DNA from: Planctomyces sp. SH-PL14 | GTDB lineage: Bacteria > Planctomycetota > Planctomycetia > Planctomycetales > Planctomycetaceae | Assembly (NCBI RefSeq): GCF_001610835.1 | Contig: NZ_CP011270.1 | Location: forward strand, 4,234,001 to 4,298,000 | Direction: 5' to 3' | DNA: 64,000 nt | Part shown: piece by piece, positions 57,462 to 64,000 of the stretch | Numbering within the stretch: position 1 is the first letter of the stretch | Layout: the number at the start of each line of letters is the position of its first letter | The notes under the pieces: model-generated | Told to the model about the DNA's origin: nothing | Databases searched by the model: none | Seen by the model: only the letters and a program-made list of their open reading frames with translations | Position numbers and translations under genes: made by a program

Positions 57462-57647
57462 GGAAACCTCGGCGGTGGCGGGAAGTGGTCGGGGCACGGG
57501 TTATGGCGGGGGTAAGCCGCCGCGGCGCGAAGCCGAATGATAGGGACGCTTTCGGTGAAAGTGGAGTTGTGCCGCAGGGCAGGCAGATGCAGGACAGGGA
57601 ACGTGTGGGCAACTGTTGATCTTTATTCAAACACGCTGCCCAACTCA

Positions 57648-57973
57648 CCGGGTCCAGGGTCCCCCTGGTGGGGAGTGCAGAGGGGCCTGTGTTGTTTTTT
57701 GGGCCCTTTGCCCGCCGGAGGCCCTCTCGTCGGGAGATGTCAGAAGCTCGCCGTGTCCAAGCGCGGACGACGTGCCGTATGCCCCCTCACCAACCCGCGG
57801 GGATTGCAGGGCGAGTGGTGAGTCCGCAGCGCCGGTCCCACAAACCGGACGTCCGTTGTGTTCCACGGTTCCTCATGGAAGAGGCCTCCGGCGGCAAGGG
57901 GGCGAGGCCCCCTTGACCCCAGCGGCCGTGGCACGTTGGGTTTGAGCTATGAAAGCCGTGCCGGCGAGGACGG
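57648..57973 (+). repeat. Dispersed structured repeat, copy R13
   Basis: Plus-orientation copy ending 4 bases before the stop of the minus-strand RbsD/FucU gene, antisense to it. The P2 loop (57677-57710) has the long TGTGTTGTTTTTTG form in a kept stem. P3 is longer than usual here (GCCGGAGGCC-CTC with GAG-GCCTCCGGC). P4 is TGTCC with GGACG (one U.G). P6 is the GGGGGC-GAG-GCCCCC type. Confidence 0.9.
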
Positions 57974-57976
57974 TGT

Positions 57977-58426
57977 CTAACTCGGCTTACGAACCCCGAT
58001 CGTCAGCAGCAAATTCGCCCACAACGCCTGCTCGCCCGTCTGAATCGTCAGCACATGATCACGGCTCGCCACCGCATCATAAAAATCCCACTTCTGAATC
58101 GGCTGAAGCTCAATCGGCAGACCGCACTCCTTCAGGATCCCGCGGTAGTCATTCCAGATCGGCGGATCCCCCTGCGAGGCGTATGGATCATCGGCCGGAA
58201 TCCCCATCGTGTTTGCCGCCTCAATCGGGATCGCACTCGCCAGAGCCCGCAGCACCTGCGTGCACGAAACGAGCCCCGGCGAGAGATTGAGACAGACCAG
58301 CTCCGCGTTCGGCCCCAGCGTGTTGTAAGCGGGATAATTGCCGTCGGCGATCAGCACCTTCGAATGGTGCCCCGCGCGGCCGAGGATCATGTTGATCTCG
58401 GGATGAATCAGGTCGTGCTTGAGCAT
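57977..58426 (-). CDS. RbsD/FucU-type sugar mutarotase
   Basis: The 149-residue protein is full length for the RbsD/FucU family. MLKHDLIHPEINMIL and the catalytic block GRAGHHSKVLIADGNYPA (His and the Asp-Asn region) are clear, as is a C-terminal Tyr in YDAVASRDHVLTIQTGE. Members interconvert the anomers of ribose or fucose. Which sugar is used here is not settled; FucU-like is the better match. It lies 88 bases downstream of the HD-like gene on the same strand. Confidence 0.88.
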   Translation of the reverse strand: MLKHDLIHPEINMILGRAGHHSKVLIADGNYPAYNTLGPNAELVCLNLSPGLVSCTQVLRALASAIPIEAANTMGIPADDPYASQGDPPIWNDYRGILKECGLPIELQPIQKWDFYDAVASRDHVLTIQTGEQALWANLLLTIGVRKPS

Positions 58427-58514
58427 GGAGGCGCGCCGTGGAAAGCCGGGAACAGAATGGCCGGGAGCTTACCGGAGAACCGAACCCGTTGCGAAGCCGC
58501 GCCGCCTGCCCAGA

Positions 58515-59123
58515 TCAGAGGATGTCGGCCTCCATAATCCGCGACGACACCGAGCCCCCGAGCGTCTGGAACATCCACCGCAGCGGAGCCCCGTCCTTCC
58601 CCTCCGTGCAGCCATCGATGACATTGAACGCCAGGAACAGCGTCCAGTCCCCGATCGCCTCCCGCAGGGCCTGCAGCCGCGTCTCGTTAACCGCGCCATC
58701 GCGATGCCGCGCCTGCCGCCACAGGGCGTAGGGCTCGTCGTGATACTGGACCATCGCCAGGATGTCCTGATCGGTCACGAACTCCGCCAGGAACGCCCGG
58801 GCCAGCGACGCGTGGCTCCGCGGGTGAGTGATCGCCACGCCGTGAGCGGCTTCCCCCTTGAAGGTGTCATGCGTGTGGATCAGCAGTCGCAGCTTGCCGC
58901 ACTCCTCCTCCGTCAGCCGCGGCCGCAGCTTCTCGAGGTTCTGTTCCAGCTCCGCGATGTGAGCCCGGACCGTCCCTTCGGGATGCCCGGGACGCGGCTC
59001 GCCCCAGTCGAGGTTCCGCTGGTAGCGCGGATCGGTCTGAATGGCCCGAAGTATTTCGTCGGCGTTCACGACAGCCGATCCCCCGGCCGCCGCATCGGCA
59101 GCCCTTTGCCCATGATCTTGCAT
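58515..59123 (-). CDS. HD-domain-like phosphohydrolase
   Basis: I start at the ATG at 59123; a GTG at 59069 (MNADEILRAI, 184 residues) is also plausible because similarity begins there. The 202-residue protein has HPEGTVRAHIAELEQNL (first His), LLIHTHDTFKGEA (HD pair) and ILAMVQYHDEP (later HD), a HD-superfamily metal site arrangement. The family hydrolyses phosphate esters or nucleotides. The substrate is unknown. It may be cotranscribed with the RbsD/FucU gene. Confidence 0.7.
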   Translation of the reverse strand: MQDHGQRAADAAAGGSAVVNADEILRAIQTDPRYQRNLDWGEPRPGHPEGTVRAHIAELEQNLEKLRPRLTEEECGKLRLLIHTHDTFKGEAAHGVAITHPRSHASLARAFLAEFVTDQDILAMVQYHDEPYALWRQARHRDGAVNETRLQALREAIGDWTLFLAFNVIDGCTEGKDGAPLRWMFQTLGGSVSSRIMEADIL

Positions 59124-59204
59124 ACCGGCGGGACACCCGGACAGCAATGAAGGTTCGATCCGCCGGGTTCACACCGCAGCGGACCGCCGCTCATGTCGCT
59201 CGGC

Positions 59205-62200
59205 TCACGGCGTCGCCGGCTTCTTGCGGAGGAGCCGCTTCTTGTACGCCTCAGCCGACTCGGCGTACTCGGTCGGGGGCGTGGACCGCCGCGTACCGAA
59301 GCCGCCCGACGCCTCCCGCGGACCGGTTCCGCCGGAGCGGGTTTCGCCGGTCGAGTTCGCGTTGAGTCCCCGCAGGAGCTCCTCGAACTGCCGCTGCCGC
59401 GCCTGTCCTTCCGGTGTCGTGACGTCGACCTTGTTGAGCTGATCGTCAAGCCGCTTCAGGAACTGCTGGAGGTCGTTCTCGGTGAAGCCGAGCTCCTTGA
59501 GGAGCTGCGGATCGGTCTCACCCCGGCGGATCTCCTCCTGCAGACGGTTGAGCATCAGGTTGACCGACTTCTTGCGGTTGTTGAGGTCGGTCCCCTCGTC
59601 CGGACCATTCGGCGTGCTCGCCGCGCCGCGGGCTCCCTCGGGCGGGGGAGCTCCACCCCGTCCGCCGCCCGGACCGCTCTGGGTTCCCCCCATGCCGCCA
59701 GCGGCCCCCTGTTCGGCTCCGCCCCCCCCTTCACCAGGTGTGTCCCCTCCCATTCCCTTGCCCGGCTGGTTTCCTGCCTGGCCGGGCTGAGTTCCGGCAT
59801 TACCCGGGCCCATGCCGGAGTTCTCGGGCTGGTCGCCACCGGCATTGCCGGGCTTCTTGCCGCCGGGCTGCTGCCCCGCCATCGGCGGCTCGGATCCCTT
59901 CTCCTCTCCACCGCCTCCGGGCTGATTGTTCGGCTTCGGCGTGCCCCCCTGCTTCGGGCCACTCGCCTTGCCCCCCATCGGCGGGGTGCTTGGATCACCC
60001 TCGCCGCCGTCGTTCATGCCGGCGTCGCCCGGTTCGCGGCCGGCGCCGGGCATCGGCTTCCCACCGGTACCCGGTTTACCGGAGTCGGCGCCGGAACCGT
60101 TCTCCATCGGCATCCCCGAGTCCCCCGGCATTCCGGAATCGCCGGGCTTCCCCGACTCCCGTCCCGGTTTGCCACCCTGCTGCGGCGGTCCGGAGGGATT
60201 GTCCGACTGCCCCGGCTTTTCACCGGAGGGCGTTCCCTCCTGCCCCGGCTGGGACGATGTGTCTCCCATCCCGCGCTGCTTGCCGCCGGGCTGTCCCTCG
60301 GCCGAATCCTGTCCGCGTCCCGTCCCCCCCTGCATCGGGTTGGGCGAGCGCTGGGCGTTCTGATCCTTCGAGTTCGCCGAAGGCTGCTCGGGGGCCCCCA
60401 TCGGGTTGGCCTGAGGATCGCCGCCGGCCGGGCGGCCCTTGTCATCCTGCATCGGCTTCTCGCCCGCTCCGGGCTGCCCCTTCGGCTCGCCCATCCCGCC
60501 TTGGGACGGAGCCTTCTGACCAGTTCCTTCGCCCGGCTGGGGACGCTTCTCCCCGGTATTGCCACCCGGTCCCGGTTTCTTCTCACCGGTCCCCGGCATC
60601 GGCCCCTCTTTCCCTGGCTCCGTCGCGTTGGGTTTGGCACCGGCGTCGTTGGCGTTCGGCTCCGTCTCACCCGGCTTTCCGTCGGGCGCGTTCTTCTCCA
60701 TGGCCATCGGCTTGCCGGTCCCGTCCGGCTTCCCCGTGCCATCGGGCTTTCCAGTTCCGTCCGGCTTACGGCCGTTCGTCTGGGGATTCCGTCCGGGGGC
60801 ATTGTCCGCCCCCTCGCCCGGCATGGGGTTCTCGCCGGGGCCCATCGGAGCTTCACCGGGCCCCATGGGCTTCTCTCCCGTATCGCCAGCCTCACCGGGC
60901 ATGTTCGACTTCATCGGGGTACCGGTGTTCCCCGGCCCCTTCTGCCCCGTCTGCTTGCCGCCGGGCGGCATCTCTCCGGCCGGTTTCTCCCCGGTTCCTG
61001 CGTCGGAGGGCATCGGGCGCTCACCCGTTCCGGGCATCGGAGCGTCCTGACCCATCGTCGAGGGATCCCGCCCCTCAGGCTTTGCGCCGTTATTGGGCTT
61101 CGGAGTACCCGGTCCTTTCTCCTGACCCGCGGCGGGAGGAGGATTCGTCCCCTTGGTTCCCGCGCTGGGTTCGCCGGTCATCCCGTTGTTGCCGTCCGAC
61201 GACCGCTCCGGCGGTGCGGAGGGATCGGAGCCGGTTCGCGGCTTCGGTTCCCGTGGCCCGTTCTTCTCCATGTCGGAAGGGGTCTGTGCCGGACGCTCGG
61301 TTTCACGACCGGGCGGGTTCGTCCCCTTGGGAGACATCTCGCCCCCGCCGGGCTCCTTCATCGGGCTCTTGCCCGGCTCGTTCTCCCCGTTGCCGCGGTC
61401 GGGAGCGGACGGCATCGGTCCGCCGCCGTTGCGGCTCCCCGGCCCCTTCTCCTGGTTCGGTCCCTTCTCGGGGTTCGCCTTGGGGTCGGAGCCGTTCATC
61501 GGCTCCTGACCGCGGCCCGCGTCGTTCGAGCGCGATCCCGACGAATCGGACCCGCGGGACGCTCCGGGCGAGCTCTCCTGCGAACCCTGGTTCATGTTGG
61601 ATTCCGGCTGCGGCGGCTTCGGATCCGCTTCCGGTCCCTTCTTATCGCTGTAGTTCAGCAGCCGCTCGAGCGCGACGTCATCCGGCGCCCGATCCATCGG
61701 CGTCTGCGGCCCGTTGTTCCCGCCGCCCGGTTCGCGCTGCGGCTGGCTCTTCCCGCCCCCCGGCTGCGAATTCCGCTCGCCCTGGCCGGCTCCCGACGAC
61801 GGATCATTCCCGGTCCGATCGCGCTGGGGTTGCGGCTGGCCTTCCCCCTGATTCCCTTCCCGCTGCGGCTGGCCCCCGGTTCCCGGTCCGCCGCGCTGTC
61901 CCGTGGTTCCATTCTGCTGGGTGCGGTCAGCGTCGCTGTTCTTCGGATCGTCCGTCATCTTGGGATCGCGCGGCCCATTGTCCCGCTTCTCACCCATTCC
62001 GGGATCCTGCGGCGTCCCCCCCTGACCGGCCCCCTTCTGTCCCTGGCCGTCGTCCTTCCGCGGTTCGTCCTTCGGCTGGCCTTCGCCGCCGTTGGGCTCC
62101 CCGGGCTTGTTGTCCATCCCCTCGTCGCCGGGCATCGGACGGTTGTCGTCGTTCCGGCCGGGATCGGCGTTCGGGTTCTCGCCGGGATCGGCTTCCCCGC

Positions 62201-64000
62201 CGCCGGGACGCTGCTCGTCCGGCTTCTTCTCGCCCATACCGTCTTGCGGCATCCCGTCCTCGGACATTCCCTCCTCAGGCCGCTGCTCGTCCGGACGCTG
62301 TTCCTGCGGATTGCCCCGGTCCTCCTGCGGCGGCGGAGGGGCCTGATCGAGTTCGTCCTTGGCCCGCTGCTTCTCTTCTTCCGCCTTCTGCTGCGCCTGC
62401 TTCGGATCAACGGCGTCGGTGATGTTGATGTTCAGCCGCGCCGACTTCGACACGTTCTCCTTGCGGTTGCCGAACGGCTCGAGGTTGTCCTTCGCCTCCA
62501 GCCAGAACGTCAGCTTGTCGCCGGGGGCGACGGAAAACCGGTTCAGGTCGATCGTCGCCACGCCGCGGACCGACGGTTTGAGCGGCGGAGCCTCAAACAC
62601 ATAGTCCGCTTCCGGAAGCTCCTGGCCCCGCTTCTCGTAGCGGAGGACCGTGTTCTTCAGCAGGAAGTCCGGATCGGACGCTTGGTAGGCGACCTGAACC
62701 GAACCATTCGCCGGAGCCGACACGTCCGACTGCGGATGGATGATCTCGACCTTCGGAGCGAGGTCCTGGCGGATCCGGATCGGGTACAGAACGGGCGCGG
62801 GGTCTTCGCTGCCGTCCTCGGTCTTGACGAAGATCCGGTAGAAGTGCGGATACGTCCCGTCGCTGCGGAACTGGAGCATCCAGGTCGCCGAGAGATTCGT
62901 TCCGCCGTCGACCTTCATCGGCAGCTCTTCCGCCTTGAGGCTCGTGTCCTCCGTGTCGGAGAACAGGACGCGAGCGATCTGGACGGGGCGGTTCGTGGTC
63001 GCCCGCAGCGTGACGCGGGTCCCTTCCCAGCCATCGATCGTCGGGTTCGCCTGAGTCCGGTCCTGCAACCCCATGTAGGTGGGGTAGTCATAGGCAACGT
63101 CCGCCACGGTGGCCGACGGCGGCTGCGTGACGGTGATCGTGTAGGTCGGCGAGATCGCGTCCCCCGCCTCGACCCGGTAGGTGACCGACTGCATCAGCCC
63201 CTTGGCCCGCTCGCCGGAGAGAACGCCGCGGAAGCGGTTCAGCCCCTCGTCGGTGTCGGCCAGGATCAGCGGCTCGTCGACGAACCGCCGATCTTCCGTC
63301 GAGTACAGGACCTTCACCTGCTCCGGAATCTTCCCGGTGAGCTGGGCGATGATCTCGACGCTCGAGCGGCTGAGGACGTTGGCGTTCTCGGGGATCACCT
63401 TCTCGATCCGGGTCTGCGTGCCGACCGAGACGTTCGTGATCGGGATCAGGGCTCGGACGAGCGACGGGCCGAGCCGCTTGGGAGTCAGCATCGTGTAGAC
63501 GCAGATCCCGGCGACGATCGCCAGCAGGACGTACGACCACCGCATGAGCGTCCGGCGGTCGATCGCGTGATCGATGTCCATCTCCGAGAGCCGGACGGCG
63601 GCCCGCTTCTCGATCGCCTGCAGGATCTGGGGCGACACTTCGCGCCCCGCCTGCCGCAGGTCGATCAGCGTCAGGAGGTTGCTCTTGAGCTCCGGATGGG
63701 CCGCCTCGATCTCCTTGGCGGCAAACAGCGAGGTCACGCGCCGCAGGAACGGGCCGGCGACTTTCCAGGCGATCCAGGCCACCACGACGGTCGCCATCCC
63801 CAGCCACATCGCGACCCGCAGCGCGGTCCCGACTCCCTGCGCAAAGACCCACTGGTCGAGGATCAGGAAGACGAAGAGATACGAGGCGACGAACACCCCC
63901 AGCCCGACCGCCCCCATCAGAAGGTCGTTCGCCCGGATGCCGGACCGCGCCTTCTCCAGCTGAAAAGCGACGAACTCGTCGAAATCGACGTATTTCTTGG
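59205..64000 (-). CDS. Giant Gly/Pro/Asn-rich membrane protein, 5-prime end missing
   Basis: The frame is open past the right edge (codons for KKYVDFDEFVAFQLEKARSG precede the first internal ATG at 63917), so the protein is longer than the 1597 residues seen. It starts with two membrane helices (VFVASYLFVFLILDQWVF, VAMWLGMATVVVAWIAW), a further helix (SYVLLAIVAGICVYTML) and beta-rich Ig-like domains to about residue 530. Then follow nearly 950 residues of low-complexity Gly, Pro, Asn, Lys, Glu and Gln sequence, including a perfect tandem of GTGKPD units (60708-60767). The last 120 residues are a compact, conserved-looking helical domain (LQEEIRRGETDPQLLKELGFTEND). This resembles planctomycete DUF4175-like proteins. 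The long disordered region is its most odd feature. Confidence 0.82.
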   Translation of the reverse strand, partial: KKYVDFDEFVAFQLEKARSGIRANDLLMGAVGLGVFVASYLFVFLILDQWVFAQGVGTALRVAMWLGMATVVVAWIAWKVAGPFLRRVTSLFAAKEIEAAHPELKSNLLTLIDLRQAGREVSPQILQAIEKRAAVRLSEMDIDHAIDRRTLMRWSYVLLAIVAGICVYTMLTPKRLGPSLVRALIPITNVSVGTQTRIEKVIPENANVLSRSSVEIIAQLTGKIPEQVKVLYSTEDRRFVDEPLILADTDEGLNRFRGVLSGERAKGLMQSVTYRVEAGDAISPTYTITVTQPPSATVADVAYDYPTYMGLQDRTQANPTIDGWEGTRVTLRATTNRPVQIARVLFSDTEDTSLKAEELPMKVDGGTNLSATWMLQFRSDGTYPHFYRIFVKTEDGSEDPAPVLYPIRIRQDLAPKVEIIHPQSDVSAPANGSVQVAYQASDPDFLLKNTVLRYEKRGQELPEADYVFEAPPLKPSVRGVATIDLNRFSVAPGDKLTFWLEAKDNLEPFGNRKENVSKSARLNINITDAVDPKQAQQKAEEEKQRAKDELDQAPPPPQEDRGNPQEQRPDEQRPEEGMSEDGMPQDGMGEKKPDEQRPGGGEADPGENPNADPGRNDDNRPMPGDEGMDNKPGEPNGGEGQPKDEPRKDDGQGQKGAGQGGTPQDPGMGEKRDNGPRDPKMTDDPKNSDADRTQQNGTTGQRGGPGTGGQPQREGNQGEGQPQPQRDRTGNDPSSGAGQGERNSQPGGGKSQPQREPGGGNNGPQTPMDRAPDDVALERLLNYSDKKGPEADPKPPQPESNMNQGSQESSPGASRGSDSSGSRSNDAGRGQEPMNGSDPKANPEKGPNQEKGPGSRNGGGPMPSAPDRGNGENEPGKSPMKEPGGGEMSPKGTNPPGRETERPAQTPSDMEKNGPREPKPRTGSDPSAPPERSSDGNNGMTGEPSAGTKGTNPPPAAGQEKGPGTPKPNNGAKPEGRDPSTMGQDAPMPGTGERPMPSDAGTGEKPAGEMPPGGKQTGQKGPGNTGTPMKSNMPGEAGDTGEKPMGPGEAPMGPGENPMPGEGADNAPGRNPQTNGRKPDGTGKPDGTGKPDGTGKPMAMEKNAPDGKPGETEPNANDAGAKPNATEPGKEGPMPGTGEKKPGPGGNTGEKRPQPGEGTGQKAPSQGGMGEPKGQPGAGEKPMQDDKGRPAGGDPQANPMGAPEQPSANSKDQNAQRSPNPMQGGTGRGQDSAEGQPGGKQRGMGDTSSQPGQEGTPSGEKPGQSDNPSGPPQQGGKPGRESGKPGDSGMPGDSGMPMENGSGADSGKPGTGGKPMPGAGREPGDAGMNDGGEGDPSTPPMGGKASGPKQGGTPKPNNQPGGGGEEKGSEPPMAGQQPGGKKPGNAGGDQPENSGMGPGNAGTQPGQAGNQPGKGMGGDTPGEGGGGAEQGAAGGMGGTQSGPGGGRGGAPPPEGARGAASTPNGPDEGTDLNNRKKSVNLMLNRLQEEIRRGETDPQLLKELGFTENDLQQFLKRLDDQLNKVDVTTPEGQARQRQFEELLRGLNANSTGETRSGGTGPREASGGFGTRRSTPPTEYAESAEAYKKRLLRKKPATP

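Noticed and set aside
5505-57973. Reading the R copies as a CRISPR array
   Set aside because: Copies are 260-355 bp, widely scattered, in both orientations and separated by genes, with no short regular repeat-spacer order.
59738-62422. An 894-codon plus-strand frame opposite the Gly/Pro-rich giant
   Set aside because: It mirrors the low-complexity repeat DNA of the minus-strand gene, which has membrane helices and a conserved end domain. It has no domain and no start signal.

Overview
The window is high-GC DNA from a planctomycete (phylum Planctomycetota). I infer this from the gene content. It has a secreted protein joining a planctomycete-type cytochrome c domain to WD40 repeats, a giant ThuA/LamG/PA14/pentaheme protein, a DUF1570-type secreted metalloprotease, a WD40-PDZ-caspase-like giant, Gly/Pro-rich membrane giants and DRR-motif proteins. 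Most genes are single units or pairs with long intergenic gaps. I see no rRNA, tRNA or CRISPR array.

Layout. 1-9.7 kb: a spermidine-synthase-like protein (cut by the window edge), a DUF1570 protease-like protein, endonuclease IV, a Tat-exported sugar isomerase-like protein, an FmdB-like protein without cysteines, a GTPase overlapping a four-helix membrane protein, and a glycerophosphodiester phosphodiesterase. 10-20 kb: a VCBS-repeat protein, a heme-WD40-PPC protein and a giant WD40-PDZ-pseudocaspase gene broken by a one-base frameshift. 20-28.7 kb: YjbQ, a PfpI-like protein, two small membrane proteins, topoisomerase IB, an anti-sigma kinase/STAS pair and a VWA membrane protein. 29-36 kb: a JmjC/cupin plus GNAT pair, an OleB/haloalkane-dehalogenase-like hydrolase, GalT, a serine hydrolase and a membrane-anchored protein. 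36-45 kb: a membrane protein and the 2236-residue pentaheme protein. 45-52.7 kb: an amidohydrolase, an exopolysaccharide sugar transferase and a DRR-rich small protein facing away from it, a DUF309 protein, zinc-ribbon, secreted and LRR proteins, and an AraC/GyrI regulator. 52.7-56 kb: two adjacent IS4-type transposases. 56-64 kb: dihydrolipoamide dehydrogenase, a RbsD/FucU protein, an HD-like protein and a giant Gly/Pro-rich membrane protein that runs off the right edge.

The most striking content is not a gene. Thirteen copies (called R1-R13) of one roughly 260-355 bp sequence lie in the intergenic gaps, about one per 5 kb, in both orientations. Each copy lies beside the 3-prime end of at least one gene. 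The copies keep a fixed series of hairpins (P1, P2, P4, P5, P6) and a long-range stem (P3). Paired compensatory changes and G.U wobbles point to a structured RNA read in one orientation. Two copies (R11, R12) face each other around the transposase pair. I do not recognise this family and consider it the best candidate for an undescribed system here.
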